From positions 1-7,016 of the forward strand of contig JARFQH010000245.1 in the NCBI GenBank assembly GCA_029287875.1: DNA of 7,016 nt. Reading direction: 5' to 3'. Shown piece by piece: positions 1 through 6,921 of this stretch. How positions within the stretch are numbered: position 1 is the first letter of the stretch; every line of letters begins with the position of its first letter. The translations under genes were made by a program, and so were the position numbers. Under the pieces are notes generated by a model. The model was not told where the DNA came from. It saw nothing but the letters and a program-made list of their open reading frames with translations, and ran no database searches. This stretch comes from Desulfobacteraceae bacterium. GTDB lineage: Bacteria > Desulfobacterota > Desulfobacteria > Desulfobacterales > SG8-13.

Positions 1-2381
1 TCGCGGCCGCTTTAAGTATTCAGGATCCCCGTGAACGTCCGGCCGATCGCGCCGAAGAGGCCGACAGGGCTCAGGTTCTTTTTGTCAACCCGGCCTCGGA
101 CTTTTTAACCCTGGTCAACATCTGGAACCGGTATCAGGAAAACAGGCACGAGCAAAAAACGACCGGCCAAATGAAAAAGTTCTGTCGGGCACACTTTCTT
201 TCTTATCTCCGCATGCGCGAGTGGCGCGATATCCATGTGCAACTCAACGACATACTGGCCGAAAACGGCCTTTCACGGGCGGGTGCAGCTGAAGTGGACC
301 CCGACGGCCGCTATGCGGCCATTCACAAGGCCGTGCTGAGCGGCTTTTTATCCAATATTGCCGTCAGAAAGGAAAAAAATGTCTTTCAAGCCGCCAAGGG
401 ACGCGAGGTCATGATTTTTCCCGGCTCGGCTCTGTTCAACCGGGCCGGCGATTGGATCGTGGCGGCCGAGATGGTCGAGACGAGCCGCCTGTTTGCCCGC
501 ATGACGGCCACCGTCGATTCCGCATGGCTGGAAGAGCTGGGCGGATCTCTGTGCCGATCCACATATTTGAATCCACGCTGGGATGCCCGCCGGGGGGAGG
601 TCGTCGCCAGTCAGCAGGTCAGCCTCTTTGGATTGGTGATCGTGACCGGCCGTACGGTTTCCTTCGGACCCATCGACCCTGAAACCGCCACCGAGGTTTT
701 CATCCGCGGTGCCCTGGTAGACGGCGATGTGCTGCATCCGCCTGCATTTCTGCTCAGCAATCGAAAATTGATCCAGAGCATCAAAGACATGGAAGACCGC
801 ATCCGGCGGCGGGACATCCTGGTGGACGATGAAGAGATGGTGCGGTTTTACAGGAGTCGCCTGCAGAGGGTTTACGATCTGCGCACGCTGAACCGCCTGA
901 TCCGTGAAAAGGGCAGCGCCGGTTTTATGCGGATGGAGCCGGAGGACGTAATGAACAGCCCGGTGGGAAATGACCTCTTCGACCGGTATCCGGACCGCGT
1001 AGAGCTGGGCCGGGGGCGATATCGCTGCAGTTACCGCTTCGACCCGGGTCAACCGGACGACGGTCTGACCGTCACCATTCCGGCTACCGTCGCCGCGTCG
1101 ATTCCGCCCGGCCAAACCGATCGGCTGGTTCCGGGTTTGCTACGGGAGAAAATCGAAACGCTTCTAAAAAGATTGCCCAAGCAGTATCGCAAGCAGCTCG
1201 TTCCCATCGCCCGCACGGCAGAAATCGTCGCCGATGAGATAGAAGCCGGGAACGAGGCGTTGATCAGTGCCCTGGGGAAATTGATATACCGGCGTTTTGG
1301 GGTCGATATACCCGGTACGGCCTGGTCAACCGAAGGATTGCCGGAACATCTGATAATGCGGATCGCCATCACCGGGCCCCGCGGCGAGATCATCCGCAGT
1401 TCACGCGACACGGAAATCCTGCGTCAGAGCGTTTCAAGCGATCTTCCGGCCGACGATTGGGAAGCGGCCCGACGGCGGTGGGAGAAAACCCGCATAACGA
1501 GCTGGGATTTTGGTGATCTGCCGGAAAGCCTCGAACTGGCGATACAGGGCGGCGGTGACTGGGTTGTTTTCCCCGGCCTGGCGGTGGAAGATAGCGATTC
1601 GGGGTGCAGCATCAACCTGAGACTCTTTCAAAGGCGGGATACGGCGGAGGCGTCTCACGTCAAAGGAATCGCGGCCCTTTACCGGCTCCATTTTTCAAAG
1701 GACATGAAATTTCTGAAGAAAACCCTGGCACTTTCGCCCGACCGCTCGCAGGCGGCACGCTATTTCGGTGGGATCCGGCGTGTCGAAAAACGCCTCTACG
1801 ATGCCGTTGTCTCACGATTGTTTGAACTCAACATCCGCACCCGCGAGGACTTCACCGATCAGGCCAAGGCGCTCGGTGCCAAGATCATTCCCTTCGGCCG
1901 GGATATTGTCGGCCGACTCCTGCCCGTGATCGATGCCTGCTACGATGCCCGGACCCGCATTCATCAGCTGGAAACCGCTAACCGGACCAACCCGGTCCTG
2001 GCTGCATTTTACAGTCGTTTGCAAACCGAACTGATGCGCCTGGTGCCTGAAAATGTCGTCGAACTCTACGATCTACACCGCCTCGAACACCTTCCGCGCT
2101 ATGTGCGGGCCGTCGAGATTCGCGCCAGGCGCGCGGCTGTCAACCTGGAAAAGGATCAGGTGAAAGCCGCCGATCTGGCGCCCTTCACTGCCGGATTGGA
2201 TCGTCTGCTTCAAAGCTTATCGACGACCTCCAGCCCTGAGAAGAGAAAGGCGATTGAAGATTTTTTCTGGTTGATCGAAGAGTACAAGGTGTCGCTCTTC
2301 GCCCAGGAACTCCGCACCGCCGTTCCGGTATCGGAGAAACGGCTGCGGGAGCGGATGATAGAGATCGAGAGGATGGGATAA
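1..2381 (+). CDS. hrpA: ATP-dependent RNA helicase HrpA, C-terminal part (5' end outside window)
   Basis: DEAH-box RNA helicase of the HrpA family, cytoplasmic, acting on structured RNA and linked in E. coli to mRNA processing and rescue of stalled ribosomes. The frame is open from base 3, giving 792 visible residues and no start; the ATG at 171 is internal, because the residues before it already match the family (LSIQDPRERP at about 4-13, then an SDFLTLVNIWNRY block). Next come FLSYLRMREWRDIHVQL (about 65-81), an OB-fold region with LSGFLSNIA, IFPGSALF and AAEMVETSRLFAR (about 112-166), GPIDPETATEVFIRGAL (about 222-238), and a long DUF3418-type tail with LVPGLLREKIETLLKRLPK (about 375-393) and the closing EEYKVSLFAQELRTAVPVSEKR block. 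E. coli HrpA is about 1300 residues, so roughly 500 residues with the ATPase motifs lie to the left. The frame is unbroken. A glycosyltransferase gene follows 3 bases after the stop. Family assignment is secure; activity cannot be judged without the core. Confidence 0.93.
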   Translation, partial: AAALSIQDPRERPADRAEEADRAQVLFVNPASDFLTLVNIWNRYQENRHEQKTTGQMKKFCRAHFLSYLRMREWRDIHVQLNDILAENGLSRAGAAEVDPDGRYAAIHKAVLSGFLSNIAVRKEKNVFQAAKGREVMIFPGSALFNRAGDWIVAAEMVETSRLFARMTATVDSAWLEELGGSLCRSTYLNPRWDARRGEVVASQQVSLFGLVIVTGRTVSFGPIDPETATEVFIRGALVDGDVLHPPAFLLSNRKLIQSIKDMEDRIRRRDILVDDEEMVRFYRSRLQRVYDLRTLNRLIREKGSAGFMRMEPEDVMNSPVGNDLFDRYPDRVELGRGRYRCSYRFDPGQPDDGLTVTIPATVAASIPPGQTDRLVPGLLREKIETLLKRLPKQYRKQLVPIARTAEIVADEIEAGNEALISALGKLIYRRFGVDIPGTAWSTEGLPEHLIMRIAITGPRGEIIRSSRDTEILRQSVSSDLPADDWEAARRRWEKTRITSWDFGDLPESLELAIQGGGDWVVFPGLAVEDSDSGCSINLRLFQRRDTAEASHVKGIAALYRLHFSKDMKFLKKTLALSPDRSQAARYFGGIRRVEKRLYDAVVSRLFELNIRTREDFTDQAKALGAKIIPFGRDIVGRLLPVIDACYDARTRIHQLETANRTNPVLAAFYSRLQTELMRLVPENVVELYDLHRLEHLPRYVRAVEIRARRAAVNLEKDQVKAADLAPFTAGLDRLLQSLSTTSSPEKRKAIEDFFWLIEEYKVSLFAQELRTAVPVSEKRLRERMIEIERMG

Positions 2382-2384
2382 AAA

Positions 2385-3212
2385 ATGGGCTTTGTTTCCG
2401 TCATCATTCCGACTTACAACCGCGGGTGGATCGTACGGGATGCGATCGATTCGGTGCTCGGGCAGACCTATGCCGATGTCGAGCTGATTGTCGTGGATGA
2501 CGGATCGACCGACCGGACGCCGGATATTCTGAATAGCTATGGGGACCGACTGCGGGTGATCCGCCAGGCCAATCAGGGGGTTAGCGCTGCCCGCAACCGT
2601 GGTATCGACAATACCTCGGGGCCGCTGATCGCGCTGCTCGACTCCGACGACATCTGGCTGCCCAAGAAACTCGCTGTCCAGATCGATTTTTTCAAAAGGA
2701 ATCCGGCGGCGCTGATCTGCCAGACCGAGGAAATCTGGATTCGAAACGGCCTGCGGGTCAATCCCGGCAAACGGCACCGCAAACCTTCCGGCATGATATT
2801 CGAGCCTTCGCTGGAGCTGTGCCTGGTGAGTCCTTCGGCCGTCATGGTTCGGCGGGAGCTTCTAGAAGATGTCGGCCTGTTTGACGAAAGCCTGCCGGCC
2901 TGCGAGGACTATGATCTTTGGTTAAGGGTCGGTTGTCGGTTTCCGGTGCACTTGATCGACAAGCCGCTCACGATCAAACGCGGCGGACACGAAGACCAGC
3001 TGTCTCGGCAGTCTTCACTGGACAGGTACCGCATCCGTTCACTGGTGAAGTTGATCGATGCGGGCGGGCTAACCCCGCCCCAATGGAATGCGGCGGTCAT
3101 CGCCCTGCGGAAAAAATGTGCCGTCTATGCCAACGGATGCCTTAAACGCGGGCGTATAGAGGAGGCCTTGCACTATACAACCCTATCCCGGAAATATCAG
3201 CTGTCGAGCTGA
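2385..3212 (+). CDS. Family 2 glycosyltransferase (GT-A fold)
   Basis: A 275-residue enzyme predicted to transfer a sugar from a nucleotide-sugar donor, probably at the cytoplasmic face of the membrane during surface polysaccharide or glycan synthesis. The GT2 signature is complete: VSVIIPTYNR (4-13) opens the Rossmann-like fold, VVDDGSTDRT (36-45) contacts the nucleotide, NQGVSAARNRGI (63-74) follows, LLDSDDIW (84-91) supplies the DxD-type metal site, and CEDYDLWLR (173-181) carries the ED pair expected of the catalytic base. There is no membrane-anchor segment, and the last 60 or so residues are a charged helical tail. The ATG lies 3 bases after the hrpA stop, with GAGAGGA and GGGAT stretches just upstream as possible ribosome binding sites, so translation is probably coupled to hrpA. 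No other polysaccharide genes are visible, so donor, acceptor and pathway cannot be named. The family is clear; the specific role is unknown. Confidence 0.9.
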   Translation: MGFVSVIIPTYNRGWIVRDAIDSVLGQTYADVELIVVDDGSTDRTPDILNSYGDRLRVIRQANQGVSAARNRGIDNTSGPLIALLDSDDIWLPKKLAVQIDFFKRNPAALICQTEEIWIRNGLRVNPGKRHRKPSGMIFEPSLELCLVSPSAVMVRRELLEDVGLFDESLPACEDYDLWLRVGCRFPVHLIDKPLTIKRGGHEDQLSRQSSLDRYRIRSLVKLIDAGGLTPPQWNAAVIALRKKCAVYANGCLKRGRIEEALHYTTLSRKYQLSS

Positions 3213-3213
3213 T
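3196..3213 (+). other. Hairpin across the glycosyltransferase stop codon
   Basis: ATCAGCT and AGCTGAT form a perfect 7-bp stem around a GTCG loop, with the TGA stop (3210-3212) inside the right arm. No T-run follows (the next bases are CAGTGTCC), so it is not a standard intrinsic terminator. It could stabilise the 3' end of the mRNA or be chance. No better terminator is visible before the next gene. Confidence 0.3.
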
Positions 3214-3330
3214 CAGTGTCCATCCCAAAACGGCATCTTTCAGCCCAAAAATAACGCTACAAAACTGTTGTGTTGCTCCTTCGGTTCTGCTAAGGGATTA
3301 AAGAGTTAATAGATAATATAAGATCGTTCA

Positions 3331-3359
3331 GTAACAATGTTGCGTTCATTAATTTTAAT
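3331..3359 (+). promoter_or_regulatory. Candidate sigma70-type promoter for the TAXI TRAP gene
   Basis: GTAACA (-35) and TTTAAT (-10) are separated by the optimal 17 bases in the AT-rich part of the gap. The direction fits the downstream transporter genes. The -35 match is moderate, so this is a candidate chosen by eye. Confidence 0.35.
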
Positions 3360-3472
3360 CGTTTAACAAAACTCAGTGAAGCTGGAGACCCGATCGGTTT
3401 TCCGGCAGACAGCGGAACCGTTGGAAAAAAGTGACGATACGGTTTCACCGTTTTGCGTTAACTGTAGAAAAA

Positions 3473-3479
3473 AAGGAGG
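3473..3479 (+). promoter_or_regulatory. Strong ribosome binding site deciding the TAXI protein start
   Basis: AAGGAGG is a full anti-16S match 4 bases before the ATG at 3484. The in-frame GTG at 3376 has no such site and would put 36 polar residues in front of the signal peptide, so the ATG at 3484 is the start. Confidence 0.85.
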
Positions 3480-3483
3480 CAGT

Positions 3484-4467
3484 ATGAAAAAGGCAATTAT
3501 GTTGAGTCTGGCAGTTCTATTTGGTTTTGCGGTGCTCATGGGAGTCGCGCCGGTGGACGTTCAGGCCAAAACCACCTTCGTGACCATCGGCACCGGCGGC
3601 ATCACGGGTGTTTACTATCCCACCGGCGGCGCCATCGCAAAAATGGTCAACGCCAAGCGCGACGAATACGGTATCCGGGCCACAGTCGAGTCCACCGGGG
3701 GCTCTGTGTTCAACATCAATGCCATCATGGTCGGTGACCTCGAGTTTGGTGTGGCCCAGTCCGATCGCCAGTTCCAGGCCGTCAAAGGACTGGCCGAATG
3801 GGAAGATAGGGGGCCACAGAAGGATCTGCGGGCGGTTTTTTCGATCCACGCCGAAAACGTCGACCTGATCGCCGCCGCAGATGCGAACATCAACACCATT
3901 CAGGACCTCAAGGGAAAACGGGTCAATATCGGCAATGTCGGCTCCGGCTATCGCCAAAATGCCATCGATGCCCTGGAGGCCAACGGTCTTAACTACGAAA
4001 AAGATTTTAATGCGGAGAGTTTGAAGGCCGCGGAAGCGCCGGGTATGATTCAGGACGGCAGGATGGACGCCGGCTTTTACACCGTCGGGCATCCCAGCGG
4101 ATATTACAAGGAAGCCACGGCCGGAACGCGCAAGGTGAAGTTCATCGAAATCCCGAATGTGGATAAGATCTTGAAAAAATATCCTTACTACGCCAAATCC
4201 GTGACGCTGATCAAAGACTACCCCGGAGCAGAAAACACGGAAGATATTCCGACTTTTGGCGTAAAAGCGACCTTCGTGACCTCGGCCAAGGTGCCCGACG
4301 AAGTGGTCTATGCCATCACCAAAGAGGTTTTTGACAACTTCGATACGTTTAAAACTCTGCATCCGGCCTACGAAGGGCTGACCAAGGAGGGCATGCTCGA
4401 GGGCTTATCGGCCCCCATACATCCCGGTGCCATGAAATATTACAAGGAAGCCGGGCTGATGAAGTAG
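3484..4467 (+). CDS. TAXI family TRAP transporter solute-binding protein
   Basis: A 327-residue periplasmic binding protein that captures a substrate and hands it to a TRAP permease. Residues 1-28 are a signal peptide: MKKAIM, a hydrophobic core to about 22, then VDVQA before KT, a good signal peptidase I site after Ala28. The mature protein begins with the TAXI hallmark FVTIGTGGITGVYYPTGGAI (about 32-51), then ESTGGSVFNINAI (69-81), the GDLEFGVAQSDRQ block (84-96), DLKGKRVNIGNVGSG (141-155) and APGMIQDGRMDAGFYTVGHPSG (185-206), all in the expected order. There is no lipobox cysteine, so it should be soluble in the periplasm. Length is typical. The fused permease gene downstream is the normal partner of TAXI proteins. 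Known TAXI substrates include glutamate and 2-oxoglutarate; the ligand here cannot be read from sequence. The gap to the permease is unusually long (337 bases). Confidence 0.94.
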   Translation: MKKAIMLSLAVLFGFAVLMGVAPVDVQAKTTFVTIGTGGITGVYYPTGGAIAKMVNAKRDEYGIRATVESTGGSVFNINAIMVGDLEFGVAQSDRQFQAVKGLAEWEDRGPQKDLRAVFSIHAENVDLIAAADANINTIQDLKGKRVNIGNVGSGYRQNAIDALEANGLNYEKDFNAESLKAAEAPGMIQDGRMDAGFYTVGHPSGYYKEATAGTRKVKFIEIPNVDKILKKYPYYAKSVTLIKDYPGAENTEDIPTFGVKATFVTSAKVPDEVVYAITKEVFDNFDTFKTLHPAYEGLTKEGMLEGLSAPIHPGAMKYYKEAGLMK

Positions 4468-4554
4468 CGCACAATCGGTCTTAGGGCTCGCTTAAAAATA
4501 ACACGTATCATTTGGACGCCGATGCATCCCGTCCGCCTGCCGGTGCAAGATATC

Positions 4555-4572
4555 GGAATATCAAGATATTCC
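4555..4572. repeat. 18-base near-perfect palindrome, operator-like
   Basis: GGAATATC and GATATTCC are exact inverted 8-base arms around AA. As RNA this would be a weak 7-bp AU-rich stem with a CAAG loop; as DNA it has the size and symmetry of a site for a dimeric regulator. A second small palindrome, GATATC (4549-4554), abuts it, and CAAGATAT occurs twice at 16-base spacing. No regulator is known to me for this exact sequence. Confidence 0.45.
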
Positions 4573-4693
4573 TGCGATTTTACGCCTTGTCGGCCGGGCG
4601 CCTCAATGCCCAATATCACTAACTTATTTTTTCGCGAGCTCTTAGGATCGGCCGAGCGTCCGAGAGAGCCTTGAAAAAGACTATACTGACCAC

Positions 4694-4716
4694 TCGGCTG
4701 TTTGCAGCCCGATTTT
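4694..4716 (+). terminator. Terminator-like hairpin within the TRAP operon (possible attenuator)
   Basis: TCGGCTG (4694-4700) pairs with CAGCC-C-GA (4705-4712) around a TTTG loop, a 7-bp stem with one bulged C, followed at once by TTTTCGTT. The shape is that of a modest intrinsic terminator, about 90 bases before the permease start. The stem and T-run are short, so partial termination or a processing site is more likely than a full stop. Confidence 0.4.
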
Positions 4717-4793
4717 CGTTCTGAGCAATATCTCCTGTCCACATTTAGCTTCCGAAACGGCAATTGCCCGAAAAAGAGAATGTTGTCGAGCGA

Positions 4794-4800
4794 GAGGTGA
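4794..4800 (+). promoter_or_regulatory. Ribosome binding site of the TRAP permease
   Basis: GAGGTGA matches the anti-16S sequence over seven bases and its GAGG core ends 7 bases before the ATG at 4805. This supports that start, and efficient translation of the permease despite the long untranslated stretch before it. Confidence 0.75.
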
Positions 4801-4804
4801 CACC

Positions 4805-6880
4805 ATGAGCGAAGTTGAGTTTTCCGACAAGGACGAGGGGATAGAGCTGGCCAAGCGCATGGCCGAAGAGGAAGAGGGCATCGGCAGAAGGCCAAAAGGC
4901 CCATCGCGGTTTGTGATTCCCACCATCGGGGTGGCCTGGAGCCTGTTTCAACTGTCCACCGCCAGCTGGCTGATACTCGACTCGACCTATATTCGGGCCA
5001 TCCACCTGGCCTTTGCCATGCTGATCGTTTATTTGAACTACCCGTTGTTCAAAAAAGCCCGCTTCGGTCTGACATACTGGTCCCAAACCGATAGAATTCC
5101 TATTCCCGACTATGTTCTGGCCGTCGTGGCGGCTTTTTCGGCGTTATACATCGTTATAGACTACGAGGGGCTGTCGATGCGTTACGGCACGCCCATTTTA
5201 AGGGACCTGGTCATTGGGGCGGCATTGGTGCTGCTGCTGCTGGAGGCTGCGCGCCGGGTGATCGGACCGGCGCTTACGGTGATTGCCTCAGTGTTCATCG
5301 CCTATGCATTTGCCGGGCCCTATATGCCTGAAGTGATCGAGTTCAAGGGGGTTTCGCTGAACCGCCTCTTGGGGCAGCTGACCATGTCCACCGAAGGCAT
5401 TTACGGGATCCCTCTGGATGTGTCGGCCACGGTCGTTTTCCTGTTCGTGCTGTTCGGCGCCATGCTCAATAAGGCCGGGGCCGGCCAATATTTTATTCAA
5501 CTGGCCCTTTCACTGCTGGGACGTTTCAAGGGCGGGCCGGCAAAAGCGGCGGTACTGGGCAGCGGTATGACCGGGCTGGTCAACGGCTCGAGCATCGCCA
5601 ATATCGTCACCACCGGTACGTTTACCATCCCGTTGATGAAAAAAGTGGGATATACACCCACCAAAGCGGCGGCCATCGAGGTGGCCGCCAGCACCGACGG
5701 CCAGCTCGCTCCGCCCATCATGGGCGCTGCCGCCTTCATTATCGCCGAGTACGTCAACGTGCCCTACGTGGAGGTCATCAAGGCGGCGGCCGTACCGGCC
5801 TTTGCTTCCTATGCGGCGCTTTTGTTCATCACCCACATCGAGGCCTCTAAGATGGGGTTGAGGGGAATGACCAAGAGCGAAGTGCCGCAGTTCTTCAAGA
5901 CGCTGTTGGCAGGCGCGCATTTTATGCTGCCCATCGCCATGCTGCTCTACGAGCTGATCGTCGTGCGGCACACCCCTGATACGGCGGCCTTCAACGCCTG
6001 CTGGGTCATGGCGATTATCATATTCCTGCAGCGGCCCGTGGTAGCTTATTTCAATAAACAGCCGTTGGGACCGGCTTTCTGGCAGGGTATCTGTGATATT
6101 TTCGCATCCCTCGCCAGCGGCGCACGCAACATGGTCGCCGTGGCACTGGCCACCGCCGCGGCCGGCATCATCGTGGGCGTGGTGGCCATGGGGTTGGGCC
6201 AACTGGTCACAGAAATCATCGATGTGCTCTCGGGCGGCAACATCTACCTCATGTTGGTGATCACGGCGTTTGCCAGTCTCGTCATCGGCATGGGATTGCC
6301 CACCACGGCCACCTACATCGTCATGGCCTCGCTGACGGCACCGGCCATCGTCCACATCGGACAGATGAACGATTTCATCGTGCCGTTGATGGCGGCCCAC
6401 CTGTTCTGCTTTTACTTCGGCATCCTCGCTGACGACACGCCCCCGGTGGGCCTGGCGGCCTACGCGGCCGCGGCGATTGCCAAGTCGCCACCGATCCCCA
6501 CCGGCATTCAGGGGTTCATGTACGACATCCGCACGGCCATCCTGCCCTTCATGTTCATCTTCAACAGTGACCTGATCCTGCACAACATCAACAGCTGGCC
6601 CCAGGGCCTTTTGATCTTCGCCATGGCGTGTGTGGGGAACTTCGCCTTTGCATCGGCCACCCAGGGGTGGTTTGTCGCAAAAAATCGTTTTTACGAGATT
6701 CCACTGTTCTTGACGGTGACCGTGATACTCATGCGACCGGGTCTGATCGCATCATTGCTCGGCATTCCCTTTGAACAGCGTTACTATGTGTATCTCATGG
6801 GGCTGGCCCTGTGGGGGCTGGTGTACCTCATGCAAAGACCACGAACACCCAAAACGCTGCCCTCACCGGCCGTTGCGTGA
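4805..6880 (+). CDS. TRAP transporter fused permease (DctQ-DctM type), 4TM/12TM
   Basis: A 691-residue inner-membrane protein combining the small (DctQ) and large (DctM) TRAP subunits; it imports the ligand delivered by the binding protein using an ion gradient, usually sodium. Residues 1-33 are a charged, acidic cytoplasmic tail. The DctQ-like part with about four hydrophobic segments covers roughly 35-170, and the DctM part follows. Hallmarks of the DctM transport core are present: GSGMTGLVNGSSIANIVTTG (252-271), AASTDGQLAPPIMGAAAF (294-311), GMGLPTTATYIV (495-506) and ADDTPPVGLAAYAAAAIA (542-559). These form the re-entrant hairpins around the substrate and sodium sites. The last 75 or so residues (QGWFVAKNRFYE, then a hydrophobic stretch and RPG) resemble the DUF3394-type C-terminal extension seen in some fused permeases. 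TAXI proteins typically pair with such fusions, which fits the gene upstream. The length is usual and the frame intact. A UspA gene follows 41 bases later. Confidence 0.95.
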   Translation: MSEVEFSDKDEGIELAKRMAEEEEGIGRRPKGPSRFVIPTIGVAWSLFQLSTASWLILDSTYIRAIHLAFAMLIVYLNYPLFKKARFGLTYWSQTDRIPIPDYVLAVVAAFSALYIVIDYEGLSMRYGTPILRDLVIGAALVLLLLEAARRVIGPALTVIASVFIAYAFAGPYMPEVIEFKGVSLNRLLGQLTMSTEGIYGIPLDVSATVVFLFVLFGAMLNKAGAGQYFIQLALSLLGRFKGGPAKAAVLGSGMTGLVNGSSIANIVTTGTFTIPLMKKVGYTPTKAAAIEVAASTDGQLAPPIMGAAAFIIAEYVNVPYVEVIKAAAVPAFASYAALLFITHIEASKMGLRGMTKSEVPQFFKTLLAGAHFMLPIAMLLYELIVVRHTPDTAAFNACWVMAIIIFLQRPVVAYFNKQPLGPAFWQGICDIFASLASGARNMVAVALATAAAGIIVGVVAMGLGQLVTEIIDVLSGGNIYLMLVITAFASLVIGMGLPTTATYIVMASLTAPAIVHIGQMNDFIVPLMAAHLFCFYFGILADDTPPVGLAAYAAAAIAKSPPIPTGIQGFMYDIRTAILPFMFIFNSDLILHNINSWPQGLLIFAMACVGNFAFASATQGWFVAKNRFYEIPLFLTVTVILMRPGLIASLLGIPFEQRYYVYLMGLALWGLVYLMQRPRTPKTLPSPAVA

Positions 6881-6921
6881 GGGGCAGGCAAAGCGGCAAA
6901 TCACAAAAAAGGGGTGAGTGC

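Larger units (their letters stand above)
3213..3483 (+). promoter_or_regulatory. Intergenic region, probable promoter and leader of the TRAP transporter operon
   Basis: This gap has no credible gene. Its middle (about 3290-3370) is clearly more AT-rich than the flanking genes. The best sigma70-like pair I can find is GTAACA (3331-3336), 17 bases, then TTTAAT (3354-3359), matching the consensus at 4 and 5 of 6 positions. That would start transcription near 3366 and leave a leader of about 115 bases. GATAAT (3312-3317) is another -10-like element but lacks a good -35. A short palindrome ATTAA-TT-TTAAT (3348-3359) overlaps the proposed -10. The leader holds two possible hairpins, 3395-3420 and 3439-3451. 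I see no sigma54 -24/-12 element. Confidence 0.45.
4468..4804 (+). other. Long non-coding gap between binding protein and permease genes
   Basis: These 337 bases separate two genes whose products work together and are normally close. I see no convincing gene. A 50-codon frame (4522-4674) has no ribosome binding site and an unremarkable composition, and longer antisense frames run into both neighbouring genes. The notable contents are an 18-base near-palindrome (4555-4572), a direct repeat CAAGATAT (4546-4553 and 4562-4569), a TATACT -10-like hexamer (4682-4687) with no good -35, and a hairpin with a T-run (4694-4716). Confidence 0.6.

Noticed and set aside
3..10. NotI site GCGGCCGC at the very left edge, a possible cloning or vector junction
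   Set aside because: The site is in frame with the HrpA coding sequence and reads Ala-Ala-Ala just before the conserved LSIQDPRERP block, so native sequence explains it.
171..173. ATG at 171 as the true start of the first gene
   Set aside because: The frame is open back to base 3 and the 56 residues before this ATG match conserved HrpA sequence (LSIQDPRERP and following), so the gene begins outside the window.
348..1115. Antisense frame of 255 codons opposite hrpA
   Set aside because: The sense strand encodes conserved HrpA OB-fold and DUF3418 sequence; the antisense product has no recognisable domain.
3376..3483. In-frame GTG at 3376 as an upstream start of the TAXI protein
   Set aside because: No ribosome binding site precedes it, and it would bury a clear signal peptide behind 36 polar residues. 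The ATG at 3484 has AAGGAGG in front.
3517..4362. Antisense frame of 281 codons opposite the TAXI gene
   Set aside because: It is a compositional shadow of a conserved sense gene, with no independent start signal or family resemblance.
4522..4674. 50-codon + strand frame starting MHPVRLPVQDIG in the long gap
   Set aside because: There is no ribosome binding site, no recognisable motif, and the length is within chance expectation; it also runs through the palindrome.
4682..4687. TATACT as the -10 of an internal permease promoter
   Set aside because: The best hexamer at 16-18 bases upstream matches the -35 consensus at only 3 of 6 positions, so it is mentioned but not called as a promoter.
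4440..4904. 154-codon antisense frame covering the long gap
   Set aside because: It overlaps the coding ends of both flanking genes, has a low-complexity composition rich in Arg, Cys and Pro, and resembles no family I know.
5510..6583. Long antisense frame of 357 codons opposite the permease
   Set aside because: The His/Gly/Asp/Arg-rich product is typical of the complement of a hydrophobic membrane-protein gene; the sense strand is an unambiguous TRAP permease.
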